Assembly: GCA_012960805.1 (NCBI GenBank)
Contig: DUAO01000026.1
Span: forward strand, 1 to 33,046
Length of the DNA: 33,046 nucleotides
Source of the DNA: Flavobacteriales bacterium
Lineage (GTDB): Bacteria > Bacteroidota > Bacteroidia > Flavobacteriales > BACL11
Direction: 5' to 3'
Of this stretch, positions 19,236-29,331 are shown piece by piece. How positions within the stretch are numbered: position 1 is the first letter of the stretch; the number at the start of each line of letters is the position of its first letter. The translations under genes were made by a program, and so were the position numbers. The notes under the pieces are model-generated. The model had not been told where the DNA came from, did not search any database, and saw only the letters and a program-made list of their open reading frames with translations.

Positions 19236-20933
19236 ATGAAGTTAGTTTCATCTGTATTACTGATTATCACTCTTTTATCAAACAGCTTTGTTTTTGGACA
19301 AGAATACCAATCCCCTTTGAATTTTAGACTGTTGCTTTCGGGTACTTTTGGAGAATTAAGAGGTAATCATTTTCATTCAGGAATTGATATAAAAACAGAA
19401 GGAGTAGAGGGCCAAAAGGTATATACAATAGAGGATGGATATGTTTCCCGAATAAAAGTATCAACTTGGGGTTACGGAAAAACAATTTACATTAACCACC
19501 CTGACGGAAGGACTTCAGTGTATGCGCATTTGCAAAAATTCAGCACTAAAATTGATAGCATTGTAAAAAAAGAGCATTACAACAAAGAAAGTTTTGAAAT
19601 CAATTTCTATCCAAATAAAGAGGCTAAAAAAATAAGTAAAGGTGAAATTATTGCGCTATCAGGAAACAGTGGTGGGAGTAGTGGAGCCCACTTGCACTTT
19701 GAAATAAGAAATACAAAAACGGAACGACCAATTAATCCTTTACGGTTTGGATTTAAGATTAATGATACCATTGCGCCAACACTAAGGAAACTTAAAATTT
19801 ATGCTTTTGATACAACATTGATTGATGGTTATAGAAAAAGTAAAATTATTACTATTAAAAAGACTAATGATAAATATTCAATTGATAAAACGCCAACAAT
19901 AAATGGTGCTTTTGGATTAGGAATTTTTACTTATGACAAACTGAATGATAGCAGAAATAAAAATGGGGTTTATTCTATCAAACTATACATTGACAATACA
20001 ATATGTTATGAATTCAAAGTAGATGAATTGGATTTTAGCACAAGCCGGTATATTAATGCTCATATTGATTATTGTGAACATAAAAAAAGTAAAAACAAAT
20101 ACCATAGATGTTATAAATTACCTCACAATAAACTAACTAATTATAGTAACCTAATCAATGAAGGAATCATAAGCATTCATGATACATTAATCCATTTAAT
20201 TTCCTTAGAAGTAACCGATATTTATGGAAATATCTCTGAGTTAGATTTTAAAATCAAATCAACGAACAATCCTTTTCTATTGAGATGTCCATTACCAAAG
20301 GACACCATAAATACACCATTTCGTTTGGATACAGTAAACATCTTTAAAAAGGAGGATATGGAACTTACTATGGAAGCATTCTCATTATATGAACCTTTAA
20401 AGTTTCGTTACAATACTACTGACTCAGTAGAAGGTGTTTATGGATTAGTACACCATGTGCATAATAACACCGTTCCTGTACACAAAAAATACACACTCTC
20501 AATTAAAGCAAATGTTCCTGACACGCTAAAAAGCAAGACTTATATTGCAACTACTAATATGAAAGGGCATTTCTGGTACTTAGGTGGGGATTGGCAAAAT
20601 GGTTTCCTAAAAACTAAAGTAAGAGAGTTTGGGGATTTTTGTATTGTTGCTGATACCACAAATCCCGAGATAAAAGGGGTAAATATTTATCCCGGAAAAG
20701 TATTCAATACCCAAACGACTATTAAATGTACTATAAAAGATAACGATAGCGGCATAAAATCCTACAGAGGGGAAATTGATGGCAAATGGATACTTATGGA
20801 TTATGACTACAAGCGAAACCTATTACGCTTTGATATTGAAAAAAACATCAGCAAAGGAAAACATACTTTTACTTTAAAGGTAATTGACAATGTAGGAAAC
20901 GCTACAAACTACAAAGCTGAATTCACTTATTAG
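19236..20933 (+). CDS. M23 family (LytM-like) metallopeptidase
   Basis: GNHFHSGIDIKTEG; YAHL; GNSGGSSGAHLHFEIR. Confidence 0.9.
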   Translation: MKLVSSVLLIITLLSNSFVFGQEYQSPLNFRLLLSGTFGELRGNHFHSGIDIKTEGVEGQKVYTIEDGYVSRIKVSTWGYGKTIYINHPDGRTSVYAHLQKFSTKIDSIVKKEHYNKESFEINFYPNKEAKKISKGEIIALSGNSGGSSGAHLHFEIRNTKTERPINPLRFGFKINDTIAPTLRKLKIYAFDTTLIDGYRKSKIITIKKTNDKYSIDKTPTINGAFGLGIFTYDKLNDSRNKNGVYSIKLYIDNTICYEFKVDELDFSTSRYINAHIDYCEHKKSKNKYHRCYKLPHNKLTNYSNLINEGIISIHDTLIHLISLEVTDIYGNISELDFKIKSTNNPFLLRCPLPKDTINTPFRLDTVNIFKKEDMELTMEAFSLYEPLKFRYNTTDSVEGVYGLVHHVHNNTVPVHKKYTLSIKANVPDTLKSKTYIATTNMKGHFWYLGGDWQNGFLKTKVREFGDFCIVADTTNPEIKGVNIYPGKVFNTQTTIKCTIKDNDSGIKSYRGEIDGKWILMDYDYKRNLLRFDIEKNISKGKHTFTLKVIDNVGNATNYKAEFTY

Positions 20934-21343
20934 CTGAGTTTGTCTTCAGCAAAAGCTTTAAAGTAATCTCTCAACTGATTTCTAACTTCAATATAAACTT
21001 CTAACTGCTCACTATCAGTTCCTGTAGCATCAGCAGGATCAGAAAAGCTATGATGAATCATTTGCTTTGCATTAGGGTAAATAGGACAAATCTCTTTTGC
21101 ATTATCACAAACGGTAAATACATAATCAAAATCAATATTAGCATACTCATCAGCATGGTTGGAAGTATTTTTTGAAATATCAACACCCATTTCAGCCATT
21201 GCTTTTATTGCAAAGGGATTTACTTTTTCTGGCTTTGTACCGGCACTATATACCTTAGTATTTGCTGAAAAATATAATAGCAGACTTTCTGCCATTTGGG
21301 AACGACAGGAATTTCCTGTGCATAAAATAAGAACTTTTCTCAT
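20930..21343 (-). CDS. arsC: Arsenate reductase / low-molecular-weight protein tyrosine phosphatase family
   Basis: CTGNSCRSQMAE (CX5R P-loop); VFTVCDNAKEICP; HHSFSDPADATGT. Confidence 0.85.
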   Translation of the reverse strand: MRKVLILCTGNSCRSQMAESLLLYFSANTKVYSAGTKPEKVNPFAIKAMAEMGVDISKNTSNHADEYANIDFDYVFTVCDNAKEICPIYPNAKQMIHHSFSDPADATGTDSEQLEVYIEVRNQLRDYFKAFAEDKLS

Positions 21344-21393
21344 TTCTTAATAATTAAAACATATAATCACTCATATCTTAGGTATTTTAAAAA

Positions 21394-21401
21394 CAAACAT
21401 A
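21394..21401 (-). promoter_or_regulatory. -7 box (TATGTTTG on minus strand)
   Basis: CAAACATA on + upstream of the arsC-like gene. Confidence 0.4.
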
Positions 21402-21441
21402 ATAATTTTTAAGTTTTAAAGTTAATTACCCTACATAATTC

Positions 21442-21449
21442 TATTTTTG
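21442..21449 (+). promoter_or_regulatory. -7 box TATTTTTG for the TonB-dependent receptor gene
   Basis: Exact TAnnTTTG match; overlaps the ORF-track TTG start. Confidence 0.5.
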
Positions 21450-21455
21450 CAATCT

Positions 21456-23900
21456 ATGTACAAAGGGCTTTTACTTCCATTATTCTTATTATTCTCCGTT
21501 TTAGGATATAGCCAAACCATTAATGGCCATATTACTGATGAGCAAAATAATAGTTTGCCAGCTGTAAATATTGCAATACTCAGTAAAAACATAGGCGCTA
21601 CTTCTGGTGATGATGGAACTTACAGCCTAACAATACCTGCAAACCGATCAGTAATCATTGCCTATAGCTTTATAGGTTATCAAATTGAAAAAATAAGAAT
21701 TCCTATGCTGAAAAAAGGACAGAATTACACCCTAAACATTCAGCTAAAAGCATCCTCTACCCTATTAGGAGATGTAATAATAACCGATCAGAAAAGTAGA
21801 AAAGAAAGTTTTAGTAGAATAAAACCCAAACATGTAAGTGTTCTACCTGGAAATAGCGGTGGTATTGAAGCCATACTTAAAACCTTACCTGGAGTAAGTT
21901 CAGCCAATGAACTCAGCTCACAATATTCAGTAAGAGGAGGTAATTTTGATGAGAACCTAGTCTATGTAAATGGGATTGAAGTGTATCGTCCATTTTTAGT
22001 TCGCTCAGGGCAACAAGAAGGATTGAGTTTTGTCAATACCGATATGGTAGGCAGCATTCTGTTTTCAGCCGGAGGGTTTGATGCTAAATATGGCGACAAG
22101 ATGTCATCAGTACTGGATATTACTTACAAACGCCCAAGGGAAAATGCTGCAAGTGTGCAGCTTAGCCTTTTAGGAGTATCAGCACATACTGAAGGAACGA
22201 ATAAAAATGGAAGGCTTTCCTATTTGATTGGGGCTCGGCACAAAACAAATAAGTATTTGTTTAATGCCATGGACACTAAGGCTGATTACACCCCTAAGTT
22301 TTACGATTTGCAAACTTTTATAAATTACGAGCTAAACACGGATTGGCAAATTAGTTTTTTAGGAAATATTAGCAAAAACGAATACACCATGGTGCCCAAA
22401 AACAGAGATACTGATTTTGGAACTATTAATGAAGCCTTGAAATTAAGAATCTATTTTGAAGGACAAGAGGTAGATAAATACGAGACTTATTTTGGAGCAC
22501 TAAGCACTAGCTACCAGCCTAGCACACAATTGCAATTGCAATTTACCACCTCAGTATTCCAAACTTTTGAGCAAGAAAACTTTGATATATTAGGTGAATA
22601 CTGGCTTTATCAATTAGAAAACAACTTGGGTTCGGATGAGTTTGGAGAAGTTGCTTTTGACCGGGGAGTTGGGAAATACATTAACCATGCCCGAAATAGC
22701 TTAAGCGCCAGAGTGCTTAATTTTTCGCACAAAGGAAATTATACTAAGGATGCTATAAAAGTAGATTGGGGTTTGCGCATGCAAAAGGAGGAAATTGAAG
22801 ATAAAATAAGCGAATGGAATTTAATTGATTCTGCTTTTTTCAATTTTCCACATCCTGATGATTCTATAGGATTACCAAGTAATCCTAATCAGCAAATAGT
22901 AATGAGTGAACTTTTAAAAACACAAATTAATTTATCTTCCTACCGTAATTCGGGATATATGCAATTCTCGAAAGACATAGGAAGCCTAACAATAAATGCA
23001 GGTACAAGAGGAAGTTACTGGACTTATAATGAGCAGTTACTGTTAAGCCCAAGAGCATCCTTAGCCTATGCCCCTATTTGGGAAAAAGATGTAGTATTTC
23101 GTGCAGCAAGTGGTATTTATTACCAAGCACCATTTTACAGAGAATTACGCACCCCTGAAGGCATACTCAACCACAACATAAAAGCCCAAAAATCTACCCA
23201 TTATGTATTAGGTGCAGATTATCTTTTTTATAAATGGGGACGTCCTTTCAAGTGGATAACTGAGGTGTATTACAAAAATCTGGAAAATCTTATCCCTTAC
23301 AAAGTAGACAATGTGAGTATACAATATTTAGCAAATGATTTGGCAAACGGATATGCAGGGGGAATTGACATAAAAGTAAATGGAGAATTTGTATCTGGGG
23401 TTGAAAGTTGGGCAAGTTTATCAGTAATGAAAACCCAAGAAGATATTGTAGGTGACACAAAATTAGACGATAATGGCAATGCAATTGAAGTAGGTTACAT
23501 TCCTAGGCCAACTGACCAAAGGGTAAATTTTTCCATGTTCTTTCAGGATTATATTCCCGGAAATCCAAATTATAAAATGCACCTAAATATGATATATGGT
23601 ACGGGCTTACCTTTTGGCCCTCCTAATGGAGAAAAACACCAAGATATTTTAAGAATTCCTGATTATAAAAGGGTGGATATCGGTTTTTCGGCAGTACTAA
23701 AAGCTGCTGACAAAAAAAGTAAACTAAAGTGGTTGAATGCCTTTAACAGCATCTGGTTATCAGCTGAAGTATTTAACCTATTAGCTATTGACAATACTGT
23801 TTCTTACCTTTGGGTGGCTGATGTAAGCGGAAGAGAATATGCTGTGCCTAATTATTTAACAGCAAGGCAGATAAATGCCAAATTGATACTTACTTTCTAA
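21456..23900 (+). CDS. TonB-dependent receptor with N-terminal carboxypeptidase-regulatory-like domain
   Basis: INGHITDEQNNSLPAVNIAILSKNIGATSGDDGTYSLTIP; plug domain LPGVSSANELSSQYSVRGGNFDENLVYVNGIEVYRP; beta-barrel. Start re-assigned from TTG 21447 to ATG 21456. Confidence 0.92.
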   Translation: MYKGLLLPLFLLFSVLGYSQTINGHITDEQNNSLPAVNIAILSKNIGATSGDDGTYSLTIPANRSVIIAYSFIGYQIEKIRIPMLKKGQNYTLNIQLKASSTLLGDVIITDQKSRKESFSRIKPKHVSVLPGNSGGIEAILKTLPGVSSANELSSQYSVRGGNFDENLVYVNGIEVYRPFLVRSGQQEGLSFVNTDMVGSILFSAGGFDAKYGDKMSSVLDITYKRPRENAASVQLSLLGVSAHTEGTNKNGRLSYLIGARHKTNKYLFNAMDTKADYTPKFYDLQTFINYELNTDWQISFLGNISKNEYTMVPKNRDTDFGTINEALKLRIYFEGQEVDKYETYFGALSTSYQPSTQLQLQFTTSVFQTFEQENFDILGEYWLYQLENNLGSDEFGEVAFDRGVGKYINHARNSLSARVLNFSHKGNYTKDAIKVDWGLRMQKEEIEDKISEWNLIDSAFFNFPHPDDSIGLPSNPNQQIVMSELLKTQINLSSYRNSGYMQFSKDIGSLTINAGTRGSYWTYNEQLLLSPRASLAYAPIWEKDVVFRAASGIYYQAPFYRELRTPEGILNHNIKAQKSTHYVLGADYLFYKWGRPFKWITEVYYKNLENLIPYKVDNVSIQYLANDLANGYAGGIDIKVNGEFVSGVESWASLSVMKTQEDIVGDTKLDDNGNAIEVGYIPRPTDQRVNFSMFFQDYIPGNPNYKMHLNMIYGTGLPFGPPNGEKHQDILRIPDYKRVDIGFSAVLKAADKKSKLKWLNAFNSIWLSAEVFNLLAIDNTVSYLWVADVSGREYAVPNYLTARQINAKLILTF

Positions 23901-23908
23901 ATAAAAAA

Positions 23909-26149
23909 CTATTTCATCAACTTCTCAGCTAATGAGTTGTTATAAATTGTTTTATATTCTTTAATATTTCCAAAATCAATATCATCTACCACTACCCTTC
24001 CTTGAGTTACATGTCCTAATAACATAAATGGCGTTTTGCTTGTTTTAAAAGAGTCAAGGAAAGCATCTTCTCCAGTTTCAGTAACCGAAACTACTACTCG
24101 TGATGGTGCTTCACCAAATAAGAAAGCATCTTCTCTAACCGCTGAGCTACTTACAATTTCAAAGCCTAAATTATTGGTAAATGAACTTTCTAATAAAGTA
24201 ATGAATAGTCCACCATCCGCAACATCATGTGCTGATTCTATTACTCCTGCTCGGATTAATTGTATGATTGTTTGCTGCATGTCATATTCTACATCCAAAT
24301 CAAACTTAGGTGCTGATGATTCTTTAACTGAATGATAAGATGCTAAATATTCTGAACTTGAAATATCATTTTCTGATTGTCCAATCAAGTAAATCAAATC
24401 TGATTTTCCTTTAAATGCTAAAGAAGTAATATGCTTTTTATCTTCAACCACCCCAAGCATACCAATAGTTGGCGTTGGGAAAACAGGCACTTCAGTACCT
24501 TCCACAGCCGATTGATTGTAGAAACTTACATTCCCTCCAGTAACTGGTGTTTTGAATTTTTCGCAAGCTTTACTCATTCCTTTTATTGCTCCTACAAATT
24601 GCCAAAACACTTCTGGGTTATACGGATTACCAAAATTTAAGCAATTAGTAATTGCTGAAGGAATGCCACCTGAACACACAATATTACGAGCAGCTTCTGC
24701 AACTGCCATAGCACAACCCTCTTCAGGGTCAGCATTTACCATACGAGCATTACAATCAACCGTCATAGCTAATGCTTTTTTCGTTCCTTTCAAGTTTACA
24801 ATACCTGCATCAGTTGGGTAATTTGTACTCAAATTTACTGTACCTACCATGGAATCATACTGCTCGTAAACCCATCTTTTGGATGCAATATTTTCATGTC
24901 CAGTTAAGTATTTTGCAACTTCAACTAAATCTTTTGGTTGCTGTATACTATCAATATTGAATTTTTTCCACTCTTGGTAATAGGCTGGCTCACTCCATTC
25001 TCTATGGTAAACTGGGGCTCCACCTCCTAACACTAAATCATCACAAGGAACATTAGCTACTAATTCTCCATGCATAAAGTAACGCACTCTTTCACCTTCT
25101 GTAACAATTCCTATTTCTTCACACGATAAATCCCATTTATCAAAAATAGCATTTACAATATCTTCTTTTCCTTTATGTACTACTACTAACATTCTTTCTT
25201 GAGATTCTGAAAGCAAAATTTCCCAATCCTTCATATGTTCTTGCCTAGTAGGAACTTTATCTAACCATAAATCCATCCCATGTTTTCCTGCTGCTGACAT
25301 TTCATTGGAAGAACACGTAATTCCAGCCGCCCCCATATCTTGCATTCCAACAACTGCATCTGTTTTGGCAAGTTCTAAAGTTGCTTCTAATAATAATTTT
25401 TCTTGAAAAGGATCACCAACTTGAACAGCTGGTAAATCTTCAATTGAATCTTCTGAAATATCTTTTGATGCAAATGATGCGCCATGAATACCGTCTTTTC
25501 CTGTTCTTGATCCTACTATAAAAACAGGGTTACCAACACCAGATGAAGTAGCAGAAATCATATCACCAGTTTTCATAATACCTGCTGAGAATGCATTTAC
25601 TAACGGGTTTGTATTATAACAATCATCAAAGAAAACCTCACCCCCAACAATCGGAATTCCAAAAGCATTACCATAATCACCAATACCTTTTGTCACTCCT
25701 TTTACTAACCATTTAGTTCTATCTAATTCAATATTACCAAACCTAAGTGAATTTAGCTGAGCTACTGGACGAGCGCCCATTGTGAAAATATCGCGATTAA
25801 TACCTCCAACACCTGTAGCTGCACCTTGGTAAGGCTCCAAAGCTGAAGGGTGATTGTGTGATTCAATTTTGAAACAACACGCTAATCCATCACCAATATC
25901 AACCAAGCCTGCATTTTCTTCTCCTGCCTCCACTAACATATGAGGCCCTTCCTTTGGTAATTTCTTCAGCCAAACAATTGAGTTTTTGTATGAACAGTGC
26001 TCTGACCACATTACCCCAAAAATACTGAGCTCACAAAAGTTAGGAGTTCTACCTAAAATTTCTGTTATTCTATCAAATTCTTCTGGACGCAATCCCATTT
26101 CTTGAGCCTGTTCTACTGTTGATAAAGTTAGTATTGCCTGTAATGACAT
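23909..26149 (-). CDS. purL: Phosphoribosylformylglycinamidine synthase subunit PurL (short form)
   Basis: ILGRTPNFCELSIFGVMWSEHCSYKNS; ESHNHPSALEPYQGAATGVGGINRDIFTMGARP; 746 aa, no glutaminase domain. Confidence 0.95.
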   Translation of the reverse strand: MSLQAILTLSTVEQAQEMGLRPEEFDRITEILGRTPNFCELSIFGVMWSEHCSYKNSIVWLKKLPKEGPHMLVEAGEENAGLVDIGDGLACCFKIESHNHPSALEPYQGAATGVGGINRDIFTMGARPVAQLNSLRFGNIELDRTKWLVKGVTKGIGDYGNAFGIPIVGGEVFFDDCYNTNPLVNAFSAGIMKTGDMISATSSGVGNPVFIVGSRTGKDGIHGASFASKDISEDSIEDLPAVQVGDPFQEKLLLEATLELAKTDAVVGMQDMGAAGITCSSNEMSAAGKHGMDLWLDKVPTRQEHMKDWEILLSESQERMLVVVHKGKEDIVNAIFDKWDLSCEEIGIVTEGERVRYFMHGELVANVPCDDLVLGGGAPVYHREWSEPAYYQEWKKFNIDSIQQPKDLVEVAKYLTGHENIASKRWVYEQYDSMVGTVNLSTNYPTDAGIVNLKGTKKALAMTVDCNARMVNADPEEGCAMAVAEAARNIVCSGGIPSAITNCLNFGNPYNPEVFWQFVGAIKGMSKACEKFKTPVTGGNVSFYNQSAVEGTEVPVFPTPTIGMLGVVEDKKHITSLAFKGKSDLIYLIGQSENDISSSEYLASYHSVKESSAPKFDLDVEYDMQQTIIQLIRAGVIESAHDVADGGLFITLLESSFTNNLGFEIVSSSAVREDAFLFGEAPSRVVVSVTETGEDAFLDSFKTSKTPFMLLGHVTQGRVVVDDIDFGNIKEYKTIYNNSLAEKLMK

Positions 26150-26170
26150 GGTTTAAATATTTTAAGTTGC

Positions 26171-26178
26171 CAAAGATA
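26171..26178 (-). promoter_or_regulatory. -7 box (TATCTTTG on minus strand) for purL
   Basis: CAAAGATA on +, 22 bp from the start codon. Confidence 0.5.
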
Positions 26179-26253
26179 GTTTTTCAAAATGAGATTTTAG
26201 CGCCTAAAAGCGATAATCATTTAGGGTTTTCAACATTTTTTTCAAAAATAGAT

Positions 26254-26808
26254 TTAGTATATTTTTGGATTATAATTTTCAGGTATTTTTCCTGCAACAT
26301 TCGCATATTGTTGTTGAATAAAAAGCATATCTTTTTCAAAATCTCCAGTAATCATAAACTCAGCAATCACTCCTACTTCCTTTTTTTTATAATCCATAGC
26401 AAATAATAATAGCGGTACTTTAGCTATTGATGCTATATGATAAAACCCTGTTTTCCATTTTTCTACTTTTGTTCTTGTCCCTTCAGGAGCCATGCCTAAA
26501 TGAAGTTGTGGAGCATTTTCAAACATGTCTACGACTTGTTCTACTGCATTATTTTTTGCTTTTCGATAAACAGGAATTCCTCCATTAGATTTAATCCATA
26601 TTCTTAGAACAGGTAAAAATAATTCACTTTTAACTAAGTATTTTGGCTTAACCCCAATAATATAAGCATAACATCTGCCAATAAGAAAATCCCAATTAGA
26701 AGTATGTGGCGCTGCTATAACTAAACACTTTTTAGGATAAGTAAGTGAACCTACAATTTTCCATCCGTTTAATTTAAATATCAACTTTGATAATAATCGT
26801 TTCATCAT
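26254..26808 (-). CDS. 1-acyl-sn-glycerol-3-phosphate acyltransferase-like protein
   Basis: APHTSNWDF (HX4D) and APEGTRTKVEKWKTGFYHIA. Confidence 0.88.
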   Translation of the reverse strand: MMKRLLSKLIFKLNGWKIVGSLTYPKKCLVIAAPHTSNWDFLIGRCYAYIIGVKPKYLVKSELFLPVLRIWIKSNGGIPVYRKAKNNAVEQVVDMFENAPQLHLGMAPEGTRTKVEKWKTGFYHIASIAKVPLLLFAMDYKKKEVGVIAEFMITGDFEKDMLFIQQQYANVAGKIPENYNPKIY

Positions 26809-26858
26809 AAAAATTTTTACAAAGAAAATACATTTTATAATTATATCATCAAAAATTG

Positions 26859-26866
26859 TAAGTTTG
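26859..26866 (+). promoter_or_regulatory. -7 box TAAGTTTG
   Basis: Exact TAnnTTTG match 19 bp before the ATG at 26886. Confidence 0.5.
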
Positions 26867-26885
26867 CATCACAAAAATAATTACT

Positions 26886-27503
26886 ATGAAAGCAAAGCAG
26901 ATTGCACTTATACTTATTCCTTTAAACATTATTTTGGCCTACTTTGTATTTAATAGCATTGATAGTGAAGTAGAATTTCGGAAAGTAGCTAAAGAAAGAA
27001 TAGCTGAAAATGTACAAAAACTAAAGGATTTAAGACAAGTACAAATTGCTTATAAAAAAGTAAATGATACTTACGCTAATAATTTTGAAGCACTAATTGA
27101 TTTCTTAGAAAATGGTTCTATGGTAATTGTAAAAGCAATAGGAGAAACACCTGATTCTCTAACAGATGCTCAAGCACTTGAATTAGGAATTATCAGCCGA
27201 GATACTGCTTATGTACTAGCAAAAGAAACTGTATTTGATGAAGCATATCTAAGTAGTAGGAATGGAAAGTATCCTTTGAATTTAACTACCTTAACTAACA
27301 TCCCTCATTCTGAAGAGTTGTATTCAGTAGATGCCGGGAGAGTTGAAAAAGGAAAAGTTATGGTACAAGTATTTGAAATATCAACTACTTATGCGGCTGT
27401 ATTTACAGGACTTGATGCTGAAAATAAAAGTTATGAATTAGAGAACTTATTAAAAGTAGGATCAATGGACGAAGCTTCTATAAATGGAAACTGGGGAGAA
27501 TAA
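26886..27503 (+). CDS. Conserved membrane-anchored protein of unknown function
   Basis: Single N-terminal TM; full-length ORF in front of the DUF3822-rsmD-coaD cluster. Confidence 0.7.
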   Translation: MKAKQIALILIPLNIILAYFVFNSIDSEVEFRKVAKERIAENVQKLKDLRQVQIAYKKVNDTYANNFEALIDFLENGSMVIVKAIGETPDSLTDAQALELGIISRDTAYVLAKETVFDEAYLSSRNGKYPLNLTTLTNIPHSEELYSVDAGRVEKGKVMVQVFEISTTYAAVFTGLDAENKSYELENLLKVGSMDEASINGNWGE

Positions 27504-28329
27504 TCCTATCAGCATACAATCGGATAATTTTAATATTGGCTTAGCGAATAGTTATCATTTATCCATACAATTAGGAATATCGCATTTTTCGTACTGTCTT
27601 TTAAACACTATTACTTTAACTTATGATTATGTTAAAATGCATACACTTTCATCAGTAGATGATGCTGCTGCAGAAATTACAGAAATCATTAATAATGATG
27701 TTATTATAAAATCTGAATTTTCGACTCAATCAGTAGCTTTTGTTAATTTTCCTAGTACTTTAGTGCCCAGCTCACTTTACAAAAAAGAAGAGGCAGAAAC
27801 TATCTTAGCTTTTAATACTGAGGTAATGGGGAAAGTTATAGCAGACACTATACTTTCACAAAAAGCAAATTTAATTTACTCAGTACCCGAAAGCATTTTA
27901 ACCATTGTAAGTAACTTTTTTCCTAAAGCAAAACAGAAAGCACAAGAAAGTATTCTTATTCAGCAGTACAGCCAATTGAATACTAATACTGAAAAAGCCT
28001 ATCTTTATTTAAATCAAAAAAAAGTAACTATTACTTTCTTTAAGGAAAATAAACTAATTTTTAATAATTCTTTTGACTATTTCACTAAAGAAGATCTTTT
28101 ATATTTTGTGCTTTTTAGCTTTGAACAATTAAAACTATCTACCGAAAAGATTAAAGTTATCCTATTTGGTGCTATTGAAAAGGATGATGAATATTTCAAT
28201 TTATTATACGACTATATTAGAAATTTAAAACTAGGGAAACGACCACATCAGTTTAATTTTCCTACTGAATTCGATTCTTTAGCTGAACATAAATATTTCG
28301 GATTATTTACTCAAGTATTATGCGTATAA
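27484..28329 (+). CDS. DUF3822-like protein
   Basis: Position directly upstream of rsmD, 281 aa, ASKHA-like pattern; overlaps both neighbours. Confidence 0.65.
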   Translation: METGENNPISIQSDNFNIGLANSYHLSIQLGISHFSYCLLNTITLTYDYVKMHTLSSVDDAAAEITEIINNDVIIKSEFSTQSVAFVNFPSTLVPSSLYKKEEAETILAFNTEVMGKVIADTILSQKANLIYSVPESILTIVSNFFPKAKQKAQESILIQQYSQLNTNTEKAYLYLNQKKVTITFFKENKLIFNNSFDYFTKEDLLYFVLFSFEQLKLSTEKIKVILFGAIEKDDEYFNLLYDYIRNLKLGKRPHQFNFPTEFDSLAEHKYFGLFTQVLCV

Positions 28330-28844
28330 TTTCAGGAACGCATAAAGGAAGACGATTAATAGCACCCAACACATTGCCCGTTCGCCCAACTACCGATAGA
28401 GCAAAAGAGGCTTTATTCAACATCTTAGAGAATCGTTATTTTTTTGATGGCAAAAATGTACTTGATTTATTTTCAGGCACTGGAAATATCGCTTTTGAAT
28501 TTGCATCAAGAGGATGTGAGAAAATTTTTGCAGTTGACAACAATTTCAATTGCATTAATTATATTGAAAAAACTAGTGATGAGCTTGAATTTAACATCAG
28601 CACAATTAAATCCAATTGCCTACAATACCTGAAAAATTGCAAACAACAATTCAATTTCATTTTTGCGGACCCACCTTATGATTATAAAGAATACCAAGAA
28701 TTAAAAAACCTGGTATTTGAAAAAAACTTAGTGAAGAAAGACGGTGTTTTAATTATTGAACATAATAAAGACGCTTTATTTGAAGCGGATAATATAGAGC
28801 TTAGAAAATACGGAACCGTTCATTTTAGCATTTTCTCATTTTAA
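28320..28844 (+). CDS. rsmD: 16S rRNA (guanine(966)-N(2))-methyltransferase RsmD
   Basis: MRIISGTHKGRRL...RPTTDRAKEALFNIL; VLDLFSGTGNIAFEFASRG; FADPPYD. Confidence 0.92.
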   Translation: MRIISGTHKGRRLIAPNTLPVRPTTDRAKEALFNILENRYFFDGKNVLDLFSGTGNIAFEFASRGCEKIFAVDNNFNCINYIEKTSDELEFNISTIKSNCLQYLKNCKQQFNFIFADPPYDYKEYQELKNLVFEKNLVKKDGVLIIEHNKDALFEADNIELRKYGTVHFSIFSF

Positions 28845-28848
28845 TTAA

Positions 28849-28856
28849 TACTTTTG
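28849..28856 (+). promoter_or_regulatory. -7 box TACTTTTG just upstream of coaD
   Basis: TAnnTTTG match 5 bp before the ATG; implies a very short or absent leader. Confidence 0.35.
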
Positions 28857-28860
28857 AAGT

Positions 28861-29319
28861 ATGTCAAAAATTGCAATTTTCCCAGGATCATTTTCTCCAT
28901 TTACTATTGGACATCAATCCATAGTTGACAGAGCCTTACCCCTATTTGATAAAATAGTTATTTCCATAGGAATAAATTCAGAAAAACCCCAATACTTTTC
29001 AATTGATAAGCGCATGCAATGGATTAAAGATGTGTACAATAATAATCCTAAAATTGACGTTAAACAATATAAAGGCTTAACAGTAGATTTCTGCAAAAAA
29101 GAAAACGCAAATTATATACTAAGAGGACTGCGAGATTCGCACGATTTTAAGTTTGAAAAAAATATAGCACACATGAATAAGGAACTCAACCCTAACATTG
29201 AAACCATCTTTATTATTACACCACCCAAAATTTCTCATATCTCCTCATCTATCATTCGTGATATCATAAAAAATGGAGGGGATGTAAGCAAATTCATACC
29301 CAAAGAAATTAATCTATAA
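28861..29319 (+). CDS. coaD: Pantetheine-phosphate adenylyltransferase
   Basis: IAIFPGSFSPFTIGHQSIVDRAL; LRGLRDSHDFKFEKNIAHMN; ISSSIIRDI. Confidence 0.95.
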   Translation: MSKIAIFPGSFSPFTIGHQSIVDRALPLFDKIVISIGINSEKPQYFSIDKRMQWIKDVYNNNPKIDVKQYKGLTVDFCKKENANYILRGLRDSHDFKFEKNIAHMNKELNPNIETIFIITPPKISHISSSIIRDIIKNGGDVSKFIPKEINL

Positions 29320-29331
29320 AAATAAAAGAAT

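Noticed and set aside
20930-21343. Arsenic resistance operon
   Set aside because: Only an ArsC/LMW-PTP-like gene is present; no arsR, arsB/acr3 or other ars genes are adjacent, so a resistance role is not supported by context.
23290-23484. Two overlapping minus-strand ORFs (64 and 60 aa) inside the TonB receptor
   Set aside because: Antisense to a well-supported CDS in two frames, no recognisable motifs.
24036-24960. Plus-strand ORFs antisense to purL
   Set aside because: purL is unambiguous; the antisense translations show no domain or start-site support.
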